From contig JAEMPT010000009.1 in assembly GCA_022759165.1 (NCBI GenBank), positions 1 to 10,010 on the forward strand: 10,010 nucleotides of DNA. Direction: 5' to 3'. Shown here one piece after another: positions 1 through 6,844 of this stretch. The notes beneath the pieces were generated by a model. It saw only the letters and a program-made list of their open reading frames with translations. It had not been told where the DNA came from and made no database searches. This DNA is from Thermoprotei archaeon. GTDB taxonomy: Archaea; Thermoproteota; Thermoprotei_A; Sulfolobales; Fervidicoccaceae. The position numbers were made by a program, and so were the translations under genes. Positions within the stretch are counted from its first letter, which is position 1. Every line of letters begins with the position of its first letter.

Positions 1-127
1 TAGATCCCTGTGAGGCAAAAAAGCTTTTCTCACCTTCCTCGTTATCCTCGCCGTTCACCGCGAGGCTTTCAGTTATAAAGCAAAATTAGTGTCTCGTCTC
101 AAATAAGGGAATAAAATGTTAACAGGA
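1..127. other. Window-edge stretch with no supported gene
   Basis: Two short open frames run off the left edge and cannot be judged. On the plus strand a frame is open from base 3 to a TAG at 87-89 (28 codons), which could be the C-terminal tail of a gene entering from the left. On the minus strand a frame opens at a GTG at 58 and stays open to the edge (19 codons, rich in Glu and Asp), which could be the start of a gene leaving the window. A TTTATAA-like string lies at about 72-79 on the minus strand, but there is no good ribosome binding site before the GTG. Neither frame is long enough to show a family. The stretch also contains the region just after the methyltransferase stop. Confidence 0.3.
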
Positions 128-1069
128 TTATGTTGACAAAGGTAGGTCCCTGCTGTATGTATAGCGCTCCACAGCCTTTTCGAATAAGAATATATGTTCA
201 TGCTTAAGTAAAAGGAAACCTCTGTTCCTTTTCATCCAAGGAATTGTACCCACCATATTATGCTGAACCTTTATAATATGCTCCCTGAGGGTAAACCCTG
301 CTCTTAGAAATTCTTTCATTACCATATAACCTAAGGGAATTACGTGTTTCTTGGACCTGGCATCGCCTATCATAATTGCTGCCATCTTACCCGGCTTGAG
401 AATCCTATAAAGTTCCTTTGCAACATCTCCCATAGACTCTAAGTAAGATTCCAGCTTCAACCTTGAGAGGTCTCCATTTCCGTCAACCGATTTTGAATAT
501 TTAATTATATTCGCATATGGGGGATGCCCCGCAACGAAGTCTATGCTCTCGTCTTCTATTAAATCAAGCCTCCTAGCGTCCCCTTTGAATAGCCTAACTT
601 CGCGATCATTTTTTAAAAGGGGTTCTAGCCTGCTCCATGCAAGCATCACGGCTTTCTCATTTATATCTATCCCAATGCACTTCCTCTTCAGAAGCAGGCA
701 CTCAATTATAGTAGTGCCGCTCCCCATGAAAGGGTCAAGAACCCTCTCCCCCTCCTCAGAGTATAAAATAATCAAATTCCTGGCCACCTGTGGGGCCCAG
801 TTACCTCTATACGAGGCATTGTATTTATGGGTTGCCCATTTCCCCCTTTCGGGGAAGCTCCACACCGTCGTGCTTTCGATCTCAAATGACTCCGGTTCAA
901 CTTTTTTTGGTTTTGGTACTGTTAGAGAAAATTCCTTTTCGCCTATCACTACAGTTGCGTGATTGCCTCTGAACTCTAGGAAATCCTCGAATGTGACTTC
1001 CCTCATGCTTTCGTAAAGCTTCAATGTGTTCAGTGCATTTTCGTTTAAATAAACATCGGCTTCGACCAA
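128..1069 (-). CDS. Site-specific DNA methyltransferase (N4-cytosine/N6-adenine type)
   Basis: This is an S-adenosylmethionine-dependent methyltransferase of the N6_N4_Mtase type (313 aa), expected to methylate an exocyclic amino group of adenine or cytosine in DNA. Visible motifs: an aromatic/basic block at residues 70-91 (WSFPERG..WATH, YRGNW), common just before motif I in this group; motif I for cofactor binding at 111-120 (LDPFMGSGTT); an acidic GIDIN at 133-137; and the catalytic motif IV as HPPY at 182-185 in GHPPYANIIKYS. The linear order is motif I then IV. His replaces the usual Asp, Asn or Ser before PPY. The start is TTG at 1069, the first initiation-type codon after an upstream in-frame TGA, preceded by an AGGGGTCA purine-rich string; a Met at residue 22 is the fallback. 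No restriction endonuclease is visible beside it, so it may be solitary, although its downstream side is only 127 bases from the window edge. Target base and site cannot be read. Confidence 0.85.
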   Translation of the reverse strand: MVEADVYLNENALNTLKLYESMREVTFEDFLEFRGNHATVVIGEKEFSLTVPKPKKVEPESFEIESTTVWSFPERGKWATHKYNASYRGNWAPQVARNLIILYSEEGERVLDPFMGSGTTIIECLLLKRKCIGIDINEKAVMLAWSRLEPLLKNDREVRLFKGDARRLDLIEDESIDFVAGHPPYANIIKYSKSVDGNGDLSRLKLESYLESMGDVAKELYRILKPGKMAAIMIGDARSKKHVIPLGYMVMKEFLRAGFTLREHIIKVQHNMVGTIPWMKRNRGFLLLKHEHIFLFEKAVERYTYSRDLPLST

Positions 1070-1092
1070 ATCGTGACCCCTTAAAAAAAGGG

Positions 1093-1120
1093 TATAGAAG
1101 AAAAAAGGATCAAAAAGGAG
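1093..1120 (-). terminator. T-tract terminator after the permease operon
   Basis: Read on the minus strand just after the short permease stop, the sequence has two closely spaced thymine runs (CTCCTTTTTG then CCTTTTTTCTTC). Archaeal RNA polymerase commonly terminates at such U-tracts without a hairpin. A third T-run at about 1083-1090 lies just before the methyltransferase start. This suggests that the transporter transcript ends here and that the methyltransferase is either a separate unit or receives only read-through. Confidence 0.5.
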
Positions 1121-1128
1121 AGGGCGCG

Positions 1129-2064
1129 CTATTCCTCGAACGATTCTCTATCATAAGGCTTCCCGAGCGCCGCCGGCATCTCTGCCTTTCTAGACGTGTA
1201 GATGAGAATAAGCAACGTTATTATGAAGGGAAGCATCATCAGAACTTGGTAAGGCAGGCTTACCTCCATGGCCTGTAGTGTGTAGACTAGAACCTCGACC
1301 CCTGCGAAAAGTAAAGCTCCTACCAGTATCCAGAGCGGGTTCCATCTACCAAATATCGTTATAGCTATAGATATCCATCCTCTGCCGCTCACTATCGTAT
1401 TAGTGTATATTCCAGTAAAACCCAGAGCAAGGTATGCTCCAGCCATTCCCATCAGCGCGCTGCCTATCAGAGTGAATATATGCCTCATTAGAAATACGTT
1501 TATACCGAGAGCATCCGCCGCCCTGGGATTTTCTCCTATGCTCCTTATCTTGAGTCCGAAAGAGGTCTTAAATAGAAGGTAGTAAAGCAAGAGTGCTATG
1601 AGGATCGTTATATATACTATAGCATCCTGGTTAAACAATATTGGGCCCAAGTATGGTATCTGGGATAGCAACGGTATCTTGATCTTTGGTAAGAGGTTCA
1701 CCTTCGGGGGATATAGCGTTATTCCTATGATCTCTTTGTATAGGAGTGACCCGAATCCTGTTGCGAATATATACAATAATATTCCGACGATGAACTGATC
1801 AATTTTGAGCTTGTTGGCAAAAAATGTCATCATCAGCCCGATAAGTAAGCCTACACCTATTCCAGATAGTATTCCCAAAGTATAACTGCCACTGAAGTAT
1901 GTTACAAGGAAAGCAGCGCTTGCGCCGCTCAACATAACGCCCTCTGTTGAAACGTTGAAGACTCCTACTCTACCGCCTACCATTATTCCCATGGAAGCGA
2001 GCGAATATGGTACCATCAGCACAAGGATATATCCTAATAGACTGGTCAATTCAGCGTAGTTCAT
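1129..2064 (-). CDS. BMP-type ABC transporter permease, short subunit (NupQ/YufQ-like)
   Basis: Inner-membrane permease of the LivH/LivM-like superfamily (BPD_transp_2), 311 aa, the usual size for the short permease of nucleoside (NupNOPQ-type) transporters. It is almost wholly hydrophobic, with roughly eight to ten membrane segments. Family landmarks are FNVSTEGVM at 36-44, the cytoplasmic coupling-type segment RSIGENPRAADALGI at 174-188, and SGRGWISIAITIFGRWNP at 226-243. It should form the translocation pore as a heterodimer with the long permease encoded immediately upstream, energised by the double ABC ATPase. The ATG start at 2064 has an ideal ribosome binding site (GGAGGTGAT, 2069-2077) that contains the stop codon of the preceding gene, leaving only 5 bases between the genes and implying coupled translation. 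It is the last gene of the operon. Substrate is inferred from the family (nucleosides), not seen. Confidence 0.9.
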   Translation of the reverse strand: MNYAELTSLLGYILVLMVPYSLASMGIMVGGRVGVFNVSTEGVMLSGASAAFLVTYFSGSYTLGILSGIGVGLLIGLMMTFFANKLKIDQFIVGILLYIFATGFGSLLYKEIIGITLYPPKVNLLPKIKIPLLSQIPYLGPILFNQDAIVYITILIALLLYYLLFKTSFGLKIRSIGENPRAADALGINVFLMRHIFTLIGSALMGMAGAYLALGFTGIYTNTIVSGRGWISIAITIFGRWNPLWILVGALLFAGVEVLVYTLQAMEVSLPYQVLMMLPFIITLLILIYTSRKAEMPAALGKPYDRESFEE

Positions 2065-2068
2065 TTAA

Positions 2069-2077
2069 ATCACCTCC
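2069..2077 (-). promoter_or_regulatory. Shine-Dalgarno site overlapping upstream stop codon
   Basis: On the minus strand, GGAGGTGAT is a full-length match to the archaeal anti-Shine-Dalgarno sequence. It sits 7 bases (from GGAGGT) before the ATG at 2064. The TGA inside it (2072-2070) is the stop codon of the long permease, so a ribosome terminating there lies directly over the next initiation signal. Confidence 0.85.
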
Positions 2078-3104
2078 TTTTCTGCCTAATTGCGTCGACT
2101 GTCATCACGAATAGCATCATTAGAGACTCGGTTATCAGAGCTATCTCGTAAGGCGTTCCCATGGTCCTCTGCATAGCATTCGCACCGATCTCGATCATCG
2201 AAAAGAAGAAAGATGTAAGTAAAAGCGCAACGGGGTTCCCCCTTGCCATAAGAGATACTATAATAGCTAGGTTGGCGTAGTTACTCTGCATACCTTCTAC
2301 AAGCCTGAAATACAGACCAGATACTTCAAGACCACCTGCAAGCCCTGCCACTGCACCTCCTAGAACCAACGATAGCGGAGCCAAAAACGAAGTTTTTATC
2401 CCGAACTTGAATGCTGCTATGGGGTTTGAACCAGAAGCTCTGAGCTCATATCCGAAAGTGCTTCTATATAAAATAAAGAATCCAAGAACAGCAAGGGCTA
2501 TTGTGAACAGAGAACCGATGTTTATCTGCGATCCTATTATCGGAAGCCTTGCTGAACTTGATATCTGTATGGTCATAGGATGCCCGGCAGTAACGTCTCT
2601 CCAAGGCCCCAGCGCTATCAAGTCAACTAAGTAGAATGAAATGAAGTTCATGAGGATTGTGGAAATTATCTCATTCACTCTGAAGAAATACAACAACAAA
2701 GCGGGAACGCTGGCCCAAATTGCTCCCATTATCAGAGCTACCGTAAGAAGAAGCGGCAGAATTATGTAGCCGGGCATCCCGGTGAGCGTTATACCGACCG
2801 CGGCAGCTCCTACTGCCCCTAAGAGAAACTGCCCTTCAATGCCTACGTTGAATTTCCTAGATGCTAAGGGTATCGAGAATCCAAGACCCATTAAGTATAT
2901 TGGAGTGAATTTGAATATTGTGAGGGCAAAGTTCGGAAGAGATGAGAAGCTAGTCGTTAGGATCGTTTTGTATCCCAGTAGGACGTCTTGGTGCATAGTA
3001 AGCAAGATGAGCCCAGCGACGCCAAAGGCTGCAGCTATAGCAAGCAGATAATAAGCTGCTGCTTTAAGGTAATCTTTGACTGTAGTTTTGGACACTGCGG
3101 TCAT
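2070..3104 (-). CDS. BMP-type ABC transporter permease, long subunit (NupP/YufP-like)
   Basis: Second permease of the transporter (344 aa), from the same BPD_transp_2 superfamily as its neighbour but longer, with an extra N-terminal membrane segment (about residues 15-36) as is usual for the NupP-like member. Landmarks are FNVGIEGQFLLGA at 85-97, parallel to FNVSTEGVM in the partner; VNEIISTILMNFI at 143-155; and ELRASGSNPIAAFKFGI at 220-236, the probable cytoplasmic loop contacting the ATPase. The C-terminus is short and basic (RQKRR), consistent with a cytoplasmic end. The ATG start at 3104 overlaps the ATPase stop by 4 bases (ATGA), and a GGAGGT sits 8 bases before it inside the end of the ATPase gene. 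The two permeases share motif order and probably arose by duplication (inference). Nucleoside specificity is assumed from the family. Confidence 0.9.
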   Translation of the reverse strand: MTAVSKTTVKDYLKAAAYYLLAIAAAFGVAGLILLTMHQDVLLGYKTILTTSFSSLPNFALTIFKFTPIYLMGLGFSIPLASRKFNVGIEGQFLLGAVGAAAVGITLTGMPGYIILPLLLTVALIMGAIWASVPALLLYFFRVNEIISTILMNFISFYLVDLIALGPWRDVTAGHPMTIQISSSARLPIIGSQINIGSLFTIALAVLGFFILYRSTFGYELRASGSNPIAAFKFGIKTSFLAPLSLVLGGAVAGLAGGLEVSGLYFRLVEGMQSNYANLAIIVSLMARGNPVALLLTSFFFSMIEIGANAMQRTMGTPYEIALITESLMMLFVMTVDAIRQKRR

Positions 3105-4651
3105 TTTCCAATACCTCCTTCCCTTATACCTGCCATCATGAGTCCTATCTTGGATTTATCGAAGCTCTCCTTACTTAGAATTCCTATTATTTCTCCTTTG
3201 TACATAACCGCTATCTTATCAGAAACAAGCATAAGCTCATCAAGGTCCTCTGAAACCATTATAATGGAAACGCCTGAATTCCTTAGCTCAACGATTTGCC
3301 TGAGTATTTTCTCTGTAGCACCTATATCCAATCCCCTGGTAGGGTTGTAAGCGATGAGTAGACCTGGCTCTAGCAAAAGAGCTCTGGCGACGACGACTTT
3401 CTGTATATTACCCCCGCTCAACTTGCCGACTCTAATTTTTTCGTTCGGTGCCCTTATCTCATACTCAGCTATCGCCTTCCTGGCACTCTCGTTTATCTTT
3501 TCATAAAGAAGAAAGCCGTGTCTCTGAAATTGTTCAAAATTTTGAAAGCCTAAAATGATGTTTTCCGATAAGGTCATGGTTGGAAGAGAGCCGTCGATCA
3601 TTCTGTCTTCCGGAATGAATCTGAAGCCTTGCTTTATCCTTTCCTTTACATCGGCCTCAGATAAGTCCTTACCATTGTAGATGATCCTACCCTTTATGGG
3701 TCGATGTATCCCCATGATAGTTTCGCAGAGCTCTTTTTGACCGTTTCCGGATACTCCTGCTATCCCAAATATCTCTCCACGACGTACTGCCAAAGAAATA
3801 TCCTTTAGCTTTATTCCCTCGTCTCCGGTAGTCGAGATCCCTTCGATTCTGAGGATCTCAGCCTCTTCTGCACCGGGTGCTCTCGGGACTATTATGTTGC
3901 TTAGCTCGCTTTCGAGGTCGACCTTCCTCCCCACCATCATCTCTACAACTTTCTCAGGAGTGATCTCATTTTTAGGTACTTCACCTACTAACTTACCCTT
4001 TCTAAGAACAACCACTCTGTCGACTGTTTCTACTATTTCCCTTATCTTATGCGTTATAAGAACGACGCTTATTCCTCTTTTCTTCATCTCAAGCACCGAT
4101 CTCAGCAGCTCGTCCGTTTCCTGGGGAGTGAGGTTAGTAGTAGGCTCGTCTAGAATAAGCAGCTCGGCCATCCTATATAGAGCTTTAAGGATCTCGATCC
4201 TTTGTTGCGTCCCAGCAGAGAGATTCTTAACTTTTTCATCCAATGGTATTTCTAGCTTATGTTCCCTCATGAGTTCTTCTATTCTCTTCCTGTAGACTTG
4301 TAGGTTCATCCTCTTGAAATCTTCTCTCCCGGATGTAGAGCCCAAGATTATGTTTTCCAGCGAGGTGAAGTTTCCTATTAGCTTAAAATGTTGATGTACC
4401 ATGAAAATTTTGTGAGAGATCGCATCTTTAGGAGATTGAATATTTGTTTCTCTTCCGTTTACGATAATTCTTCCCTTGTCTGCCTTATAGAGCCCGTAGA
4501 GAATGTTCATGAGCGTGGTCTTTCCGGCACCGTTCTCGCCTACGAGGCCGACGATTTCTCCAGAACCTATTTTCATTGAAACGTTGTCGAGCGCTTGAAC
4601 TTCACCGAACCTTTTGCTTATCTCCTTCATTTCAACCTCCAAAGCGACCAC
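3101..4651 (-). CDS. Double-domain ABC transporter ATPase of BMP/nucleoside system (NupO/YufO-like)
   Basis: Cytoplasmic energising subunit with two ABC domains in one chain (516 aa, normal for this family). The first half is complete: Walker A GENGAGKTT at 38-46, Q-loop Gln87, Walker B LLILDEPT at 164-171 and switch His201, but its signature is LSAGTQQ at 144-150. The second half has a relic Walker A (GVSGNGQKE, 299-307), a canonical LSGGN signature at 411-415, YNPTRG in place of DEPT..G at 435-440, and Ser-Glu where the switch His would be (467-468). This leaves one good composite site, as in sugar and nucleoside relatives of RbsA. It is the first gene of the operon. Start choice is uncertain: GTG 4651 preserves the first beta strand but has a weak ribosome binding site, while ATG 4630 (8th codon) has a clear GGAGGT 4 bases upstream. 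Confidence 0.92.
   Translation of the reverse strand: MVALEVEMKEISKRFGEVQALDNVSMKIGSGEIVGLVGENGAGKTTLMNILYGLYKADKGRIIVNGRETNIQSPKDAISHKIFMVHQHFKLIGNFTSLENIILGSTSGREDFKRMNLQVYRKRIEELMREHKLEIPLDEKVKNLSAGTQQRIEILKALYRMAELLILDEPTTNLTPQETDELLRSVLEMKKRGISVVLITHKIREIVETVDRVVVLRKGKLVGEVPKNEITPEKVVEMMVGRKVDLESELSNIIVPRAPGAEEAEILRIEGISTTGDEGIKLKDISLAVRRGEIFGIAGVSGNGQKELCETIMGIHRPIKGRIIYNGKDLSEADVKERIKQGFRFIPEDRMIDGSLPTMTLSENIILGFQNFEQFQRHGFLLYEKINESARKAIAEYEIRAPNEKIRVGKLSGGNIQKVVVARALLLEPGLLIAYNPTRGLDIGATEKILRQIVELRNSGVSIIMVSEDLDELMLVSDKIAVMYKGEIIGILSKESFDKSKIGLMMAGIREGGIGK
3111..3119 (-). promoter_or_regulatory. Shine-Dalgarno site for the long permease
   Basis: On the minus strand, AAGGAGGT lies 8 bases before the ATG at 3104, inside the last codons of the ATPase gene. 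Together with the 4-base ATGA overlap it supports coupled translation and fixes the permease start. Confidence 0.8.
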
Positions 4652-4704
4652 CGTTTCCCCGAATAGTTAGAACAGCTTCAGTTTGTATCGAATCGCTTTA
4701 GTTG

Positions 4705-4718
4705 GTATTTATATTTTG
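4705..4718 (-). promoter_or_regulatory. TATA box of the transporter operon
   Basis: On the minus strand the string CAAAATATAAATACC resembles an archaeal TATA box. Transcription would begin about 25 bases further on, near 4685, giving a leader of about 35 bases to the GTG at 4651 or about 55 bases to the ATG at 4630. A second, similar string (CAAAATATACTTC) lies just upstream at about 4720-4732. Confidence 0.5.
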
Positions 4719-4732
4719 TGAAGTATATTTTG
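4711..4732 (+). repeat. Direct repeat ATATTTTG in the divergent promoter
   Basis: ATATTTTG occurs at 4711-4718 and again at 4725-4732, 14 bases apart start to start. The first copy overlaps the proposed TATA box of the minus-strand operon. It could be a regulator site or a duplicated promoter element. In such AT-rich sequence chance is also possible. Confidence 0.35.
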
Positions 4733-4733
4733 C

Positions 4734-4771
4734 AACAATAATTAAATATATAACTGTGGAAACAATAATTA
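4734..4771 (+). repeat. 11-bp direct repeat flanking the binding-protein TATA box
   Basis: AACAATAATTA is present at 4734-4744 and exactly again at 4761-4771, 27 bases apart start to start. The two copies bracket the proposed plus-strand TATA box, with the second copy near the expected transcription start. That placement would suit an operator for a repressor acting on the binding-protein promoter, but no regulator gene is in view. Confidence 0.4.
4742..4753 (+). promoter_or_regulatory. TATA box of the binding-protein gene
   Basis: TTAAATATATAA is a good archaeal TATA box. A start of transcription about 25 bases downstream (near 4773) would give a leader of about 30 bases that includes the GGTGA ribosome binding site at 4793-4797. 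Confidence 0.6.
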
Positions 4772-4802
4772 CAAAATCACTGACTAACAAAAGGTGAATT
4801 TA

Positions 4803-5924
4803 ATGGAAAGTTCTCATACGAACAGAGGGATCTCTACTTCGGCAATAATAGGGATAGTAGTGGTTATATTGGTAATAGCAATTGCAGGGGCATACCTAGC
4901 TACTAGGGGAGGAGGTGCACCAGCGACTACAACAGCATCTCCTTCCACTACTACAACTGCACCTGCAACTACTACAACCACAACAACACAGCCCCCAGCA
5001 TCGAAACAATATAAATTGGCAGCCATTTTCCCAGGAAGCGTTCAGGATGCTGATTTTAATACTTTGGGATATCTGGCAGTGGTGAAAGCTGGATCCACAT
5101 ACGGTATAACGACTTCATATTCTGATAACGTTGCAGTGCCTGACGCAGCTAGAGTTCTTACGGAGTACATAAACCTAGGTTACAACATATTATGGGTTCA
5201 TGGCGCTCAGTTTAATACAGCGGCATTGCAGCTCGCTGCCCAATATCCAAATGTGATCTTTATAGTAGAAACTGATGGTCCAATGGCTAACCAATCGAAG
5301 AACGTGTGGAATATAGATAGAAACTTCCCCACAGGGTTCTATGTATTGGGGGCAATAGCATCTCAGGTGACTAAGACTGGAAAGATAGGCTACTTGGGAG
5401 GACAAGATCTTCCATTTAGCATCGCTGAAGTGAACGCAGTATTGATGGCCGTTAAAACATACAATTCAAGCGTCCAGGTCATAGCTAATTGGGTTGGTGA
5501 CTTCAATGACCCGGTAAAAACCAGGAGCATAGCACAGAGCATGATATCTAGTGGCGTTGACGTGATCCTTTCTAGCGTTAACCTTGGGAATTACGGATTA
5601 TTTGAAGCAGTAAAGAACACTTCCGTTCTAGTAACGGTTAAATATACAGATAAGTCCTCGTTTGCTCCTAACAACTACATAACGTCGTATATTCAAGATT
5701 ATAGTGTTGCATTAAACTACATACTCGGGAAGATCATCAATAACAATCAGACGAGCGGTTATTACAAAATGCAATTTGGTCTTCCAGGAGACCCGAACAC
5801 AGCTTGCTATATAGAACTACCTCTTAAGAATGTTCCTGCAAGTCTGAACAGCTTCGTCCAGAATATAACTAGTAAAATAATTAGTGGGGAGATCGTAGTT
5901 CCGTTCAATACCACGAGGCCTTGA
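4803..5924 (+). CDS. BMP family substrate-binding protein with class III-like signal and Thr-rich stalk
   Basis: Extracytoplasmic receptor of the ABC system (373 aa), of the BMP/Med/PnrA family whose characterised members bind purine nucleosides. Residues 1-9 are polar and end in Arg-Gly, followed by a hydrophobic helix at about 10-34. This matches the archaeal class III (pilin-type) pattern, with possible cleavage after Gly9, not a lipoprotein: there is no lipobox Cys. Residues 39-67 form a Thr/Pro/Ala-rich linker, as in crenarchaeal sugar-binding proteins. The BMP domain starts at about 70 with IFPGSVQDADFN (75-86) and continues with GKIGYLGGQDLPF (193-205) and GDFNDPVKTRSIAQSMI (232-248). 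Six Asn-X-Ser/Thr sequons (N163, 221, 272, 315, 354, 369) fit a glycosylated surface protein. The start is ATG 4803, 5 bases after GGTGA; the GTG at 4794 lies within that ribosome binding site. Transcribed divergently from its transporter. Confidence 0.9.
   Translation: MESSHTNRGISTSAIIGIVVVILVIAIAGAYLATRGGGAPATTTASPSTTTTAPATTTTTTTQPPASKQYKLAAIFPGSVQDADFNTLGYLAVVKAGSTYGITTSYSDNVAVPDAARVLTEYINLGYNILWVHGAQFNTAALQLAAQYPNVIFIVETDGPMANQSKNVWNIDRNFPTGFYVLGAIASQVTKTGKIGYLGGQDLPFSIAEVNAVLMAVKTYNSSVQVIANWVGDFNDPVKTRSIAQSMISSGVDVILSSVNLGNYGLFEAVKNTSVLVTVKYTDKSSFAPNNYITSYIQDYSVALNYILGKIINNNQTSGYYKMQFGLPGDPNTACYIELPLKNVPASLNSFVQNITSKIISGEIVVPFNTTRP
4920..4998 (+). repeat. Low-complexity ACT/ACA-rich tract encoding the Thr stalk
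   Basis: The DNA is made largely of ACT, ACA, ACC and CCA/GCA triplets, giving runs of three, four and seven threonines separated by Ala, Pro and Ser. Such tracts can change length by replication slippage and are typical of the flexible, often O-glycosylated spacer of archaeal surface-binding proteins. Confidence 0.7.
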
Positions 5925-5962
5925 ATTCCGTATTTTTAAAAATTTTTTAGATATTAAAAATC
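5925..5962. terminator. Shared T/A-rich terminator between convergent genes
   Basis: The 38 bases between the two stop codons contain TATTTTTAAAAATTTTTTAG. On the plus strand this gives T-runs after the binding-protein gene. On the minus strand it gives GGATTTTTAATATC and further T-runs after the aminopeptidase gene. The TTTTTAAAAA core is self-complementary, so one segment can serve both transcripts. Confidence 0.6.
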
Positions 5963-6823
5963 CTATGTAGTTAAAGTTCTGAGCCCTGCTGAAGCCATTG
6001 CTAGGAGCTCTAAGACGCTCAGCGCTCCCATAACGTTTTCTACAGATATCTCGACCGTTAGCCCATCTATCCTCTTAGCCCAGGGAAGATACTCAGCTAC
6101 GTCTGCATAACCAGTGCTGAGGAATGTAACCCTTAGATTCACCGGCTTCTCCACCGATACTAGTCTTGGTTCTCCTCTTTTTGCGCTTTCTATTGATTCA
6201 AGCGTCGCCTTTCTTAATGAACCAAGCAACTCATGCATTGACGAACTTACCGATGAGTACCTGCTGAGAGATCGCTTTAAAGGTAAAAATGTAGCCCATG
6301 GAGCGAACTTTCTGACCTCATTTTCAAGCGCTGCGTCCCCGGCCACCATAATTACAGGGATTTTAGCTTCACTTAAAGCAAGCATATTAATGAGGAATTC
6401 GCTACAAGTTGTGCCGTTTATCTCAACCCTCTGTATAGAGCTTCCGCTATAAGTATGATCAAAGGTGGCTAACCTCGTTCCAAAGCCCGCATGATATCCG
6501 ATGAAAAGGGCTACAGAACTACCCTCAGCACCCGAGATCATCGACCTAATCCTAGGGTATCCCCTGACTAAAATTGTGCCTGATGGAAGTTCAAATGGAT
6601 CTATGTTTACCATATCCCCATGACTGTCAGCGATTACTACTTCATTATATCCATTTTCTAGGAGAGCTTTCGAAACTTCAGCTACAATGGTAGTAGCTAT
6701 TTTCCTAGCCTCAGACCATAAAGGTTTGTCTTGATACAAATGAGCCCTGCTCACGACATGAGGGAGACCTTCTAGGTCTACAGAAATAAATGCCTTGTTG
6801 TCAGCCAATGTGATATTCACCAC
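5963..6823 (-). CDS. M55 family D-aminopeptidase (DppA-like)
   Basis: Cytosolic zinc peptidase of family M55 (286 aa, close to the usual length). The type enzyme DppA of Bacillus subtilis removes N-terminal D-amino acids from short peptides. All expected metal ligands can be placed: Asp16 and Glu18 in SVDLEG, His68 in ADSHGD, His111 in GYHAG and Glu142 in CSEF. His123 in FDHTYSG matches the catalytic histidine. The segment PVIMVAGDAAL (156-166) is also typical. No signal peptide is visible. Translation starts at one of two adjacent GTG codons (6823 or 6820). No Shine-Dalgarno sequence is present, but a TATA-like GATTTTAATC is centred about 26 bases before 6823, suggesting a leaderless mRNA. 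It converges on the BMP gene and diverges from the threonine ammonia-lyase gene. M55 genes often sit near peptide transporters. Here the neighbour is a BMP transporter, and a link is only inferred. L-peptide substrates cannot be excluded. Confidence 0.9.
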   Translation of the reverse strand: MVNITLADNKAFISVDLEGLPHVVSRAHLYQDKPLWSEARKIATTIVAEVSKALLENGYNEVVIADSHGDMVNIDPFELPSGTILVRGYPRIRSMISGAEGSSVALFIGYHAGFGTRLATFDHTYSGSSIQRVEINGTTCSEFLINMLALSEAKIPVIMVAGDAALENEVRKFAPWATFLPLKRSLSRYSSVSSSMHELLGSLRKATLESIESAKRGEPRLVSVEKPVNLRVTFLSTGYADVAEYLPWAKRIDGLTVEISVENVMGALSVLELLAMASAGLRTLTT

Positions 6824-6844
6824 AGCACAGAATATACTGTATTA

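Noticed and set aside
543..962. 139-codon plus-strand frame inside the methyltransferase gene
   Set aside because: The minus-strand frame has clear methyltransferase motifs throughout. The plus-strand translation is Ser/Leu/Phe-rich noise.
4794..4802. Upstream GTG as start of the BMP protein
   Set aside because: This GTG is part of the AAGGTGA ribosome binding site that serves the ATG at 4803.
4814..5026. Minus-strand frame rich in Val/Ala opposite the Thr-rich stalk
   Set aside because: It is the complement of ACT/ACA triplets, which read as valine-type codons. It is a shadow of a low-complexity tract.
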